From Nemertoderma westbladi (taxonomy: Eukaryota > Xenacoelomorpha > Nemertodermatida > Nemertodermatidae), in the NCBI GenBank assembly GCA_032718475.1, contig JAUCBJ010005390.1:1-22493 (forward strand): a DNA stretch of 22,493 nucleotides, given 5' to 3'. Positions 1 to 8,949 of this stretch are shown here, piece after piece. The notes beneath the pieces were generated by a model. That model was not told where the DNA came from. It searched no databases and saw only the letters and a list, made by a program, of their open reading frames with translations. Numbering within the stretch: the stretch's first letter is position 1; every line of letters starts with the position of its first letter. The translations under genes and the position numbers were made by a program.

Positions 1-640
1 CTCTCTTACCTTCGGTATATCAAGAATATTGGGTGTCGGGGTTATTTCTCGTTATTCCAATATAATAATTCATCAACAAATATAATGAATAACCGACAAC
101 AAATAGCAGTATGCAGTATTCACAGATCAATCGTGCCAGTTTGTTTTGATATTTACAGAGTTTAAAGCCAGGTTGTTTGATGCGTAATTGCAGCCAGTTA
201 AAGGATATATGTCCTTGTAATTAAACCTACTAGTGTTGAGCTAAAAAGCATAAAACATAAAACACTAAAAAGCCGTTCTTTCGTGGCTATGAAAAACTCG
301 TGACTACTGCTCTATACGAGGATACCAACTCCCTTATTCCACGAAGCTCCCGTTCAACACAGAGAAAGAGCAGTGAGATAGGAAATTTTCAGTTCAGTAC
401 TCTGTGATAGGTCAACATCAAGGATAACTCAAATTCTATTGGGAGATACAAAACAAGGCTATGATGCAACCTCCCTAGGCTTGTTGGCCGATTAAACAGA
501 GCCCAGATGCCTGCGTACAGCAAATCAGCCAATAAGCTGGTAACTTGCACTATTTTTAGCTGTAGATCACTTTGAGAGTATTCTTAGCGACGGGGGGGGA
601 ACTGGCCAACAAGGCAAACAAATCAGTTATCCCACAAAAG
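1..640. other. Unassigned AT-rich intergenic DNA
   Basis: I see no reading frame with protein-like composition, no RNA gene and no clear repeat. The only local oddity is a run of eight G at 592-599. The adjoining segment (644-742) is a LINE fragment, so part of this stretch may be its unrecognisable continuation, but translating it gives nothing I can align. Confidence 0.5.
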
Positions 641-643
641 CTT

Positions 644-742
644 TTACAATGAGATTCCCCGAAAAGAACCATAGAGTGTTAGGTTGCCCTTCTTGGGAAC
701 TGGCACCAACTTAATTGTTTTCATTTCTTGTGGGACTCTCAT
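644..742 (-). pseudogene. LINE reverse transcriptase remnant (N-terminal fingers motif)
   Basis: Read on the minus strand, this segment gives VPVPKKGNLTLYGSF followed by RGISL and a TAA. In LINE polymerases of the type seen intact at 11889-12929, a VP(I/V)PKKGxLT...(Y/F)RGI(S/T)L block opens the reverse transcriptase domain. The upstream residues (MRVPQEMKTIKL) also fit the usual VPxEW/M lead-in. A second decayed relative of the same block lies at 18593-18720, minus strand. No catalytic FADD motif is nearby and the frame stops after 33 codons, so this is a dead fragment. The family call rests on a short motif. Confidence 0.55.
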
Positions 743-805
743 CATTCTGTACTGTACATGTCTACTAAGATGGGGTAAATAAGCTCCAAACACTCTGGCA
801 TTTTA

Positions 806-880
806 TTTTAATAATAATAATATATTAATACTACAAGTATTTATTTAGCGCCAATACGCTGTGTTCTAGGCGCTTACAAT
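806..880. repeat. (AAT)n microsatellite next to a short AGCGCC/GGCGCT hairpin
   Basis: An AAT-rich microsatellite (about 809-830) is followed by a 6-bp perfect inverted repeat, AGCGCC at 847-852 and GGCGCT at 869-874, with a 16-nt loop. Short units of this kind (TTTAGCGCC...GGCGCTTACA) are, from memory, common at the ends of SINE-like or MITE-like repeats in marine invertebrates. Here it replaces the expected end of the decayed transposase-like frame that runs toward it from the right. Confidence 0.4.
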
Positions 881-2055
881 ATCACTCTTGAAGAAGTGAG
901 GAGACAATAAAAGTTCAGATCTACAACTGAGTAAATCTTTAACCGGATGAGGCCCACTTTCAGTAATCACGCTTTCAACTAATTGACCTTTGGTTTCATC
1001 TAACACTTTCTCACTAAATAACTTTAATTTTGCTCAGATAGTCCTGGCTCAGATACCATGAGTGCCGCGTGAGCATACTGAAACCCATATGTTATTTGGG
1101 TATGATTGTATTTATTAAGTCGATCATATAGTTCAAGATCATTATAATCTGCATCAACAGCTGATTGACAGGTCCCCCTCGATTTCAAATAAACACAAAT
1201 AAAAAATTGATTAAGACGCCGCAATCCCTGTAATGTGTGCCCTGTACGTTGCACCATGCCTTCATTGCCATCATATAGAAGCTCCATTTTCAATGAGTAT
1301 ATGGCCTTTGTCAACCATTCTAACAGCTCTAGGTAGTCGACTCATGATTGGACATTATTTAGTTGTTCTGTGAGAAATTCAATATTATCAGGGGCATCAA
1401 TGATCAGTTTACTATTACAGTTTGCCTGAGGGGTTGAATTTATATTTAGCCAACTCAATCAAAACTGTCAACTCAAACAAATCTAAATTTGAAGATCTCT
1501 GGTTCAGTTGATTAAGGATCTCTGGTACAGTCGATTTAAGGTTCTCTGGTCCAGTCTAGACACCAAGGCAGACTTCAAACACTTTGGATAATAGAACTTC
1601 CAGCATATGGTGTCTGCAGGCTAATCACAATAGTAGTCTGTGTAATGATACTTCAATAAGTACATTAGCTCCTAACTCGACATAATGTATTAAAATGCTG
1701 TTGTATTGAAGCAGAGGCCAATAACATCATTGGTTGCATTCCATTTCTGGAGCTATATTATTATAGCCTCTGGCACTGATTTACTAGTTCCAGATGGTAG
1801 CTTTAGCGCACCAAGCAACTTTGATGTTCCAGAATTTGATAGAAGCAGATAATTGGTCAACAAATTTTGGAGATGAACCTTTGCCAGCAATATCAGGTAA
1901 CATTTTGCCATCAAGTGAAATATTGATTTTGTTGGAGTATAAGTTTCTATTATCTGTTTTGCTACTTCCTTACAATGTTTCTTACATAACCGGTGAACTG
2001 TCGACTTTGAGAGAACAGATGAGGTTGTGTATGTTGAAGGTCCAGCATTGTTTAA
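868..2055 (-). pseudogene. Decayed transposase-like gene with CRHH motif, main part
   Basis: No single frame is open, but successive minus-strand frames join into one protein-like path running from 2055 down to about 868. In order: an HTH-like stretch with STVHRLCKKHCKEVAKQ (2040-1921); SLDGKMLPDIAGKG (from 1918); SNSGTSKLLGALKLPSGT (1840s); DVIGLCFNTTA (1728-1696); LACRHHMLEVLLSKVF (CRHH at 1618-1607); SKLIIDAPDNIEFL (about 1415); WLTKAIYSLK (about 1318); RHSWYLSQD; and a C-terminal FSEKVLDETKGQLVESV (from 1018). The order (WDGK-LLPD, CFDTTA, LLWLACRHH, W-AKALYSLK, LWYLSEE) matches a multicopy, uncharacterised transposon-like protein family that I recall from aphids and Hydra. Damage includes several frameshifts, TAG at 1755-1753, TGA at 1627-1625 and 1344-1342, and an apparent deletion before WLTKAIYSLK. 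The left side is interrupted by the MITE at 2056-3467. Confidence 0.65.
1494..1560. repeat. Three tandem copies of a 23-24 bp unit inside the pseudogene
   Basis: Copies lie at 1494-1516, 1517-1540 and 1541-1560, sharing a (g)TTCTCTGGTxCAGT-like core. On the minus strand each encodes a variant of a P-E/P-EI peptide just after the CRHH block. A local triplication of coding sequence explains why the frame is lost here. Confidence 0.6.
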
Positions 2056-2097
2056 CCCTATTAGTACCGGGCTTTAAAATGTTGTACAAATACCGGT

Positions 2098-2126
2098 GGG
2101 GGGGGGGGGGGGGGGGGGGGGGGGGG
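2098..2126. repeat. G29 homopolymer in the MITE left terminal repeat
   Basis: There are 29 consecutive G. The matching position in the right terminal repeat is a 14-C run (3440-3453), so the two arms are complementary but differ in length, as expected from slippage after insertion. Confidence 0.95.
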
Positions 2127-2619
2127 TAATATTGATCCTCCCTCTAAAATGGACAAATTATAACGAAACTTTCTGATTTTTTGTTTGTACGTAGATTTCA
2201 CTAATTTGAATCCGACCGAAAAAAATTTCGAAAAACTGTACTGGGGTGGTTATTTTGAGGCACCAAAATTTACCAGTAGTGAACAATTTTCATAAAATTT
2301 GAAAGTTACTATTTTCGGCTATTTGTTTTTGAATACAGGTTTTCTAGGGCGGAAAATCCATTGAGGTAGATATTTAAAATTGATCTGATTAGTATAAATA
2401 GCTGTTTTAGTCCTCTATGTAGGCAAAAAATGAAAAAACAAGTAACCAGCACTTTTCACAGTTTGAACACAAAATTTTTAATTTTCACATTTTTAATTTT
2501 AATTTTCACATTCCCCAGAGGTTTTCTGGGGCGCTGATACTAATGGAATACATTTCTAATTTGCCAGATCATAGTCTTCACATGATAGTTCATAGATCAT
2601 AATTTTATGGCATGATATG

Positions 2620-3160
2620 GCAAATTTTGGTGCTAGCACCAAATTTCGTACCATACTAAAAATTACAAGTTTGAGATATCCAGTGCTGTTTTTAATGATT
2701 CCATCGGATTCAGGACCCTCAAAAACCCATATAACGTAAGAAAGAAGATGATACTATCCATTGATCAATTTGCTTATATTCAAAAATGTTCACCCACCGG
2801 CGAAAAATACAAGTTTGAAAACTCTTATGCAATTTTTACTTATTCCATGAATTCAGAGCCCTAAAAATCCGTTTAACGCAAGAAAAAAGGTGACACAATC
2901 AATTGATATATTTGATGGATTTCAAAATTTGGTGCTAGCACTAAATTTTGCACCCACTTCCGAAAAATACGAGTTTGAGATGTTTAGTTAGATAATTATT
3001 TATTCCATTGAATTCAGAACCGCCATAAATATCTAAAACACGAGAAATAAGTTGTCACAAGCAATTGAACTATTGAATGTATTTTCAAAATTTGGTGCTG
3101 GCACCAAAAATTGGCACCTGCCGAAAAAAAAACAAGTTTAAATTTCTAAATTAATTTATA
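2620..3160. repeat. About 160-bp tandem repeat inside the MITE with palindromic core
   Basis: About 3.5 diverged copies are visible. The recurring landmarks are a CAAAATTTGGTGCTAGCAC block (near 2621, 2921 and 3085; degenerate near 2779) and a CCGAAAAATACAAGTTTGA block (near 2800, 2960, 3121). The first copy holds a perfect 18-bp palindrome, TTTGGTGCTAGCACCAAA, at 2626-2643. Confidence 0.7.
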
Positions 3161-3439
3161 TGATTCTACCTAATTGCAAACACCAAAATACCGGTGTAAA
3201 TCAAAAATAGAGACATTACAAATCATATTTCATGCAATGTAATTTTCAAAGAACGTCACAAATAAAGTGCTAAAAGTAGAGTTAAAAATGGTGCTATAAC
3301 TCGAAAACGATATTTGTGAAAACCGTTTTCACTATTAAGATGACAATAGATTTTTAAGAAAATGTCATAAAATTTCAGATTCCCAACTGCGTTTGTTTCA
3401 GAATTATAACAAAAAAACCACGAAGGTAGGTCATATTGA

Positions 3440-3453
3440 CCCCCCCCCCCCCC
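3440..3453. repeat. C14 homopolymer in the MITE right terminal repeat
   Basis: There are fourteen consecutive C, 14 bases from the right end of the element; this is the counterpart of the G29 tract at the left end. Confidence 0.95.
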
Positions 3454-3467
3454 GCGGTTTAATAGGG

Positions 3468-3600
3468 TTAATGTTGAAGAAATGGATGTTTATGATTTAA
3501 TGTTGAAGAAATGGATGTTTATGATTTAATGTTGAAGAACCAATTAATTTAACAAGAACAATCTCCTCATTGATTATCGATTATCGATTAAACACAATCT
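3468..3600 (-). pseudogene. Decayed transposase-like gene, N-terminal side beyond the MITE
   Basis: On the minus strand the path NEEIVLVKLIGSSTLN (from about 3572) leads into the TTAA where the MITE inserted. It would continue with NAGPSTYTTSSV on the other side (2049 downward). The join is blurred by a 29-bp tandem duplication (copies at 3470-3498 and 3499-3527, partial copy from 3528) next to the insertion point. A short TCGATTA repeat near 3575-3590 also disturbs the frame. I infer this is the upstream part of the gene at 868-2055; the start codon is not identifiable. Confidence 0.45.
3470..3541. repeat. 29-bp tandem duplication beside the MITE
   Basis: Two full identical 29-bp copies (3470-3498, 3499-3527) and a 13-bp partial copy (from 3528) each begin AATGTTGAAGAA. 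The array directly abuts the right TTAA of the MITE. Confidence 0.85.
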
Positions 3601-3637
3601 TCGGCAATAATATGAATTAAAATTTTTGTGTTGGAAT

Positions 3638-3945
3638 TCAAGGCTTCTCCCCAAAATTGTATAACTTAAAACCTGCAAGGACAACACGCCATGGTGATGG
3701 GGCCCTGTCAAGCAAGAAAACTAGACATCCATGAAAGCACACTTCCTCCAACGCCCATATTAGCCAATTTGTACAGTAACCCGTTATGATGCACTTTTCG
3801 AAAGGTTTGCTTATATCAAGGAATGCGAACTTCTCGCTAACTATCATGCGAACTTCTTTCCCAGAATCGAGTGCCATAGCTAATGCGTTGTGCTAAGACT
3901 GGTAATCATCAACTGGTAAAGAGTCCCCTTACCCTTTTGAAGCCA
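3638..3945 (-). pseudogene. LINE (CR1/Jockey-type) reverse transcriptase remnant
   Basis: The minus strand reads HNALAMALDSGKEVR, then FAFLDISKPFEK, then after a +1 shift KVHHNGLLYKLANMGVGG and SVLSWMSSFL, then back to LDRAP...RVVLAG. This is the RT motif A region of CR1/Jockey-type LINEs (GKEVRxxFxDISKAFDKVWHxGLLYKLxxxG...LLxWxxxFLxxRxQRVVLxG), with LDIS carrying the first catalytic aspartate. At least two frameshifts and a TAG (around 3885) are present. It belongs to a different LINE type from the copies at 11889 and 21947, which have a GVLQGDTLAP block. It sits upstream of the CRHH pseudogene on the same strand; I see no functional link. Confidence 0.7.
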
Positions 3946-4078
3946 TATTGAATTTTGGATAAGAAATTAATAATATAGTTGTAAAGAACACCATATTCTG
4001 AACGCCCAAAAAGTTAACCCAAATTGCTAGTCAGTGCAATAGGCCGGAATTGTGTACAAAAAACAAAATATCAGTTTT

Positions 4079-4329
4079 GAATTGGAGAATCTTTTAGGCT
4101 CATTAAAGCCTAGGAATGCCTCTTCACCACCATGGGTGATCTTCCACAGTAAACCCTTCCACTCTGTTTCCCAAGTTGCCTTGGTTCCCATTTATCGACC
4201 ACTGAAGGATAAAAGCCGGGGTTGGGCTAGGCTGCAGCATTCAAAGTACTGTGCCCAAACAGTGCTGCCCCATCTAGGGATCGAACCAGGGCCTCGCCCA
4301 TGAATGCTACCAATAGACCAAGCTGTTAG
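4079..4329 (-). mobile_element. Complete tRNA-derived SINE, minus strand
   Basis: The 251-bp insert is flanked by a perfect 16-bp direct repeat, ACAAAATATCAGTTTT (4063-4078 and 4330-4345), read as the target-site duplication. On the minus strand the head contains an A box, TGGTCTATTGG (4310-4320, one position off consensus), and a perfect B box, GGTTCGATCCC (4277-4287), about 22 bp apart as in tRNA genes. The remaining 200 bp is body with no coding potential. The 3' end includes the hairpin AGGCT-TTAATG-AGCCT and has no poly(A). Intact pol III boxes and an undamaged target duplication suggest a fairly young insertion. It is not a working tRNA gene: I can find no acceptor stem or anticodon arm. 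Confidence 0.85.
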
Positions 4330-4345
4330 ACAAAATATCAGTTTT

Positions 4346-4614
4346 AGGTAAGGGAAAAACAAAGCAAGTATTCCAGGCTTTAAGTGTGTGTTGCATTGTC
4401 AAAAATATATTGAAACAAACGAACTATTTCATTAATAATCACGGGTAAGCCGGCTCTGATAATTATTTTCATTCAGCTTACAGGGAAATGCTTGTATTCT
4501 TCATATGACCGTTTTATGCACTAAACGATTATACAATTTTTATATCACCTAATCATTTTAAACATATAATTTATAAATCACATCGAATCATCAAGTTACT
4601 AACTCAAATTTTTT
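4346..4614. other. AT-rich spacer, nothing recognised
   Basis: This AT-rich spacer lies between the SINE and the TIR element. No coding, RNA or repeat signal is visible. Confidence 0.5.
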
Positions 4615-5464
4615 ATATAGATCATGGTCACGTAAAATAGCCCAATATTGGACATTTGGATTAGTACTTCATCTGTTATGTTTTGCGTGGTCAAATTGTG
4701 GCTGCCTTGCAGTCGTTTTTCTATGTAGATTAAATTGAAATGTGAAATTAGAAAAAGTGAAATTAAAATGTAGGTATTTTTTTACGAAGTTAGAACAGTT
4801 TGAAACATGTGATTGATTTGTGGCTCGAATTGATGTGGCTCCCAATTCTTACGTTTTCTAAGTGCAATTTATGTCTAAAATATTATACAATGTTAAACCT
4901 ATTTCTCGCAGAAAATTTGCTTGAATAATTAATTTGTTTGAAAAAGTGAAAATTTTGAGGTTTCCTATATCCCAGAGCATAATATGTGGCTCCAAATCTA
5001 TGAATAGCTTTATAGTACCACTCGTATATCAATTACATGTAATTTGTTAAAAAATTAGTGATTTTGTTAGCACTATTTAATAATAATTTAGATATTTTAT
5101 TATAAGTGATTTAATTGAGGTGGCTTTGACAGTTACTTTGTTTCGACGTTCACTTCATTTTCTTAGATAAGAATTAATAATTTTCTTCCTTTTTTCAAAG
5201 TTTATAAACATTATACAGTACCATACAGTACAACTTAAATGGGCGCTCAAGAATATTTTGTTGAACTACAGTATATTTAACTGTAACTCATTCCCTCGGC
5301 CAGTGACTTCTTTGCGGCTCTCCTTCCTTCATATTCTTGTTTACTTTCTATGAAATTGGTGATTTATCCCAAACAATTATTTAAGTGTAGCTGGATCATC
5401 GCAGTTCCAGGTTATTGTATTTAAACCATATAGCGATTGTTTCAGCGCTGCACCATATCTATGA

Positions 5465-5822
5465 TCCTGTGATAAATGCCTATATGAATTAGAGTCTTGC
5501 GATTTATTCTGTGTAGGCATATACACACATGTAGTACAAAAGAAGAAAACATTTGTATTGCGGTCAGGCGTTGTGAAACCAAGTACATCAGACTTAGTGA
5601 ATGATGATCGTTCTGTAGATTATGATGCTGAAGTACTGTTGAATGAGGGTACCATTTGTGCAGTTGATACAAGTAGTATTTCTTGTGAGAGTCTGGTTTG
5701 TGTTTGTGGTAAATGAAGGTACAGCATTACAGGAGGCAACTGATGATTTCGGACATGTTGTTGTAGAAAGGCATCACTATATAACTTGTCATTATATAGA
5801 AAAATGCAAATCGTTAAAATGA
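5465..5822 (+). pseudogene. Unrecognised coding-like segment within the TIR element
   Basis: Two overlapping plus-strand frames look protein-like although neither has a good start. Frame one is open from 5465 to the TGA at 5714-5716 and reads SCDKCLYELESCDLF...KKKTFVLRSGVV...SVDYDAEVLLNEGTICAVD. Frame two takes over around 5700 with VFVVNEGTALQEATDDFGHV...ERHHYITCHYIEKCKSLK and stops at 5820-5822. Together they could be one exon-sized piece of about 118 codons with a single frameshift near 5700. The CxxC at the start and the HH...C...H...C spacing at the end hint at metal binding, but I do not recognise the family. It could be a residue of the element's own transposase, a captured gene fragment, or chance. 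Confidence 0.35.
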
Positions 5823-6010
5823 GGGGAAGTTTACAAGGTAATTCGTAACAAAAAGGCCTATATATTTAAGGAAAGCATTTTATATTCTTTCGTTAACTTT
5901 GAAAGGGATTTCAAGGGGATTAAAGACAATTTATTTCTATCGAACGTTGACTATTATTGCGAGGTTATTAACTATATAGATCAACTACACTAAATTTCAA
6001 AGTTTAATTA

Positions 6011-6420
6011 CATATCGAAGCCGCCTGATCGTCACTTTTAATTAGAAAGATTGTTTATTTTTTTTCAAAATAAACACAAGAACAATTTTGCAAGCTTTTG
6101 AGCGCACCCATTAAAGTTGTTTAAATTTTTCATATAAAACTTCAAAAACTTACCTGCCTATTGAACCACCAAATCAACACATTTAATTTAAAAATTCGTT
6201 TTTTATCTTTTGGAAAATGTTGAAAGAACTATTTTTCTAGAATTCTTGTTCACCCACGAGTTTTTTTTTGCAATTTATAGTCTAAAGTTTCAAAAGATTA
6301 AGTTCATATTGAAACCGCCAAATCGTCACATTAAATGAATAAAATACTTTTTTATCTTTTGTAATATGTTAAAAAACAATTTTGACAATCTTTTGGCGCA
6401 CTTATACGTATTATTTTTAT
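6011..6420. repeat. About 147-bp degenerate tandem repeat (three copies)
   Basis: A landmark resembling CATATTGAAACCGCCAAATC occurs near 6011, 6157 and 6305, each followed by a TTTTATCTTTT-containing stretch and CAATTTT...TTTTGxCGCAC. Spacing is 146-148 bp. It lies inside the TIR element. Confidence 0.6.
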
Positions 6421-6815
6421 TTTTTTATTCTTTATAAAGAATACAATTTTGGTTTTATATATTTTTTATATCAAAAAGAAGCCACAAATACTTCCCATTT
6501 TCATTTAAAAGTGGATCACATTTATATGCCACGAGAATGAAAGGTATTTAATATGCCCAAATGAATGAGTTTTATTTCCCTCCCAGAGAATGACACAGCC
6601 TGGGAGACTATTAAGTGGTTCGAGCTAACTTTACCTATTGAGCCACTTATATACCACATTTTTCAAAAATTTCTTTTGGAAATAAATTTTCTTAGTAAAC
6701 TGTGAAAATTGCAGGTCATAAAATGTAAAATTGTTCTTTCTATAGAGGTTTAAAGAAAAAAGTGGATTTTCTGGTACTTTTCAAATGTCCAATTTTATTT
6801 GACCATGATCTATAT

Positions 6816-7040
6816 TAAAATATGTTTTGTACAATTTTGAATATATACAATTTTGTATATTTGTAATCTGTACATTGAAAAATATACTTCATAGTATAGG
6901 GTCAGCGTATTAGTATAAGTAATATAATTTGTCAATTTTTGTTTAATTTGATGTGGAATAAATAATATAATAAGAAAATGTTATTACCCTTACGAATCCT
7001 TCCGAGGTCGTTAATTGGGCTAATATAAATAAATCAATCT
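6816..7040. other. AT-rich spacer, nothing recognised
   Basis: Low-complexity AT-rich DNA right of the TIR element. No gene or repeat is supported. Confidence 0.5.
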
Positions 7041-7201
7041 ACTGACATGTGTGGGGGTGACACGCCCACCTACTTTATAATGCTGAATGGGGCATATGAT
7101 GTGGAAGGTAATCGCGGGCTCTGTGGCTTCAGGTTACAAGAAATACATTGTGATAGCACTCGGTCCCTGTTGGGTTGGTACATGTGGGCGCAAGTACACA
7201 A

Positions 7202-7224
7202 GCAAGAGGTTATTAACCTCTTGC
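7202..7224. repeat. Perfect 23-bp palindrome
   Basis: Arms GCAAGAGGTTA and TAACCTCTTGC (11 bp each) flank a single T. An 8-bp inverted pair, CTTCAGGT (about 7127) and ACCTGAAG (about 7232), brackets it, suggesting the core of a small fold-back element with undefined ends. Confidence 0.85.
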
Positions 7225-7325
7225 ATGTCAAATACCTGAAGTAACTCCTAAATAACATTATGAATTGAACTATCTTGTAACTGTCAACCATATAGAGGGG
7301 GTTGTTACATGGGAAGACCTTGATG

Positions 7326-7420
7326 GGGCTCGAACCAGTGGCGGTTGTGCAGATGGCCTTCTTTGGAAGGATATGCTGCTGTGGCATGATGGCCACAGTT
7401 CAGGGCTCAGAGATTTTGAG
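7326..7420 (-). repeat. Structured SINE-like fragment: B box plus hairpins
   Basis: The minus strand carries a perfect pol III B box, GGTTCGAGCCC (7326-7336). Upstream of it on that strand are three short perfect stems: CCTTC/GAAGG (about 7357), CTGTGGC/GCCACAG (7379-7385 with 7392-7398) and GCTCA/TGAGC (about 7405). I could not find a convincing A box, so this may be a truncated or old SINE rather than an active one. Confidence 0.4.
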
Positions 7421-7459
7421 CGAGTTGGCCTCCCAGCAGGAATAGAGATAGTTGTTTAA

Positions 7460-7780
7460 TTTCATTTTGTTCGTTCGCAACCTGTGTGACAAATCTGGGG
7501 AAATGAAATATGAAGTGAAAGTAGCAGAGGCGAAGAATATAATCATTTCTTTGAACCCTCGTTTTAAAAAATTTGTTACAAGATAGGAGGATCGTATATA
7601 ATGAGTTCGCGATCTGCTTCATGTTCTCTCATTTCCAGTGGAGCAACAGCCGCAAAGTTCCTCAATTTCATTAACATAAACATCTTACCTTGAAATGTTG
7701 AAGGGGACTCAACAACTATCTGTACCTAAATAAATACACAGTGGAGCACAATCTATATGATTAAAAAGAGTCAAGTTTAT
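7460..7780. other. Unassigned spacer
   Basis: No protein-like frame, RNA structure or repeat was recognised in this interval. Confidence 0.5.
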
Positions 7781-8035
7781 TTAATGTAACTATTTATTAT
7801 AAGTGCATTATAGTACAATTTATTAATTTATAATGACGAGATATATAAAAATTATTAATAATACATAATAACATACATATAACAATATATAATAATAATA
7901 CATTAAAATAATTTATCGTTATTAATTTACTTATAACAAATTAAATCGATCTCAATCAATAAATAATATTAATTTATTTATGTAATTTATACAGTAATTA
8001 ATAAATAATTATTAATTACTGTAGATGAAAGAAGA
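7780..8035. repeat. Very AT-rich low-complexity tract
   Basis: Nearly uninterrupted A/T made of TAAT/ATTA-type words, with few G or C. It is unlikely to be coding and could be a DNA-unwinding or matrix-attachment-like region, but nothing specific shows this. Confidence 0.7.
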
Positions 8036-8117
8036 ATAGAAGATACCTACAATGTGGGTAATAAAATAATACTAATGTGTTATTATAATAGTGAGTAGGT
8101 AGTATAGCTGAATAATA

Positions 8118-8339
8118 TTAGAATGCAAATCCCTTCCCACACACAACCGAACTCTTGGCATTTGATTTGATTAGAATGAGATACACTGGAGAAGAAAGGT
8201 TGAAGTCACCAAAGTGACCACCTACCAATGAAGATGGAAGAATATAATGCAGCTGGGATTGGTTTGTAGTTTGATTTCCGGCCATTACGTCAGTAAAAAC
8301 ATATGGATCACAGAGTCCACCAATTCGGCTGGCCGGCAT
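8118..8339 (-). other. Unassigned 73-codon open frame, weakly protein-like
   Basis: A minus-strand frame starting at an ATG reads MPASRIGGLCDPYVFTDVMA, then NQTTNQSQLHYILPSSLVGG and HFGDFNLSSPVYLIL. Composition is balanced for such AT-rich DNA, and TAATTATAG just upstream of the ATG could serve as a splice acceptor, so an exon is possible. I do not recognise the sequence, see no partner exon, and chance remains a good explanation. Confidence 0.25.
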
Positions 8340-8619
8340 TGCCTATAATTACTGAGGATTAAAATTTCCACTCGATGTACTTCTTCTATTATTAACACTA
8401 AGGATTCATTAACAGTAAAATTGAACAATGACATAATTAAAGTCAATTCACTTCCTGTTTGCTTTCCCTTTAGGCTTTTGTAGGTTGATTACAATATGTC
8501 TCTCTGAAAGGGTAAAGTGTATGTGGTGTTAGTTAACCTGCTATACAGTTAACATCCGAGGATTTGGTCTCATCTGTAGGCGAGTCTCAAGTGTTTCCCA
8601 TACAATAAGACTACTGTAT
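8340..8619. other. Unassigned spacer left of the hAT-like element
   Basis: No gene recognised. Its right end (ACAATAAGACTACTGTA, 8602-8618) nearly repeats DNA just beyond the right end of the hAT-like element (ACAATACGACTACCGTA, 10130-10146; two differences in 17). Confidence 0.5.
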
Positions 8620-8642
8620 CAGGGATCGTACGGTAGTTACTT

Positions 8643-8705
8643 TTTGCGGTGGCGGGAGCGCTAACGGTATGGCTTTGCGGTAGCGGTTTTTATCGCGGTA
8701 GTAAA
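8643..8705. repeat. Left subterminal GCGGTA repeats
   Basis: The words GCGGTGGCGG, GCGGTAGCGG and GCGGTAGT recur within 90 bp of the left terminus. They are mirrored on the right side at 10036-10100 in similar distance and density. Confidence 0.65.
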
Positions 8706-8949
8706 AAATGTAGCAGGTATTATTGAAGTCAGACGCCCACTTTTGGACAACTTTTTTTTAAAGTGTTATTGGCGTTTATTTTTGGTAAATTGTTTTCTAT
8801 TAATATTATTAATTAAAAAATTTTAATTTCTTTTTGTTTTTGATGACAGAAAAATACGATACAAAACGAATCAATTTTTCATATGTAATGTGTAACTGCT
8901 CTAATGATGGCTGAACGTTTATTTTGCATGTAATTGTAAGAAAATGCAA

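Larger units (their letters stand above)
2056..3467. mobile_element. piggyBac-like MITE, copy 1 (complete, TTAA target duplication)
   Basis: The element is bounded by TTAA at 2052-2055 and TTAA at 3468-3471. It starts CCCTATTA and ends TAATAGGG, so the termini are inverted repeats next to a duplicated TTAA. A TTAA target with CCC-starting ends is the hallmark of the piggyBac superfamily. The inverted repeats continue inward as a G tract on the left and a C tract on the right, then TAATATTGA/TCATATTGA. The left end carries about 28 extra bases (roughly 2064-2091). The 1,412-bp body has no transposase-like frame, so it is non-autonomous. It interrupts the CRHH pseudogene, whose frame resumes on the far side. 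A partial second copy lies at 15402-15690. Confidence 0.8.
4615..6815. mobile_element. 2.2-kb element with about 50-bp terminal inverted repeats
   Basis: The left end ATATAGATCATGGTCA (4615-4630) is the exact reverse complement of the right end (6800-6815). After a small gap the similarity continues inward with TTGGACATTTG and AGTAC (to about 4667 on the left, 6765 on the right). If the outer TA pairs are target duplications it could be Tc1/mariner-like, but the boundary is ambiguous and I see no DDE transposase. Inside are a protein-like plus-strand segment (5465-5822) and a 147-bp tandem repeat (6011-6420). Confidence 0.6.

Noticed and set aside
1794-2129. 111-codon plus-strand open frame ending in poly-glycine
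   Set aside because: It is antisense to the decayed CRHH gene and runs into the G29 tract of the MITE, which supplies the glycines. The minus strand explains the region better.
4052-4303. 83-codon plus-strand frame
   Set aside because: Lies almost wholly within the minus-strand SINE; its open state is incidental.
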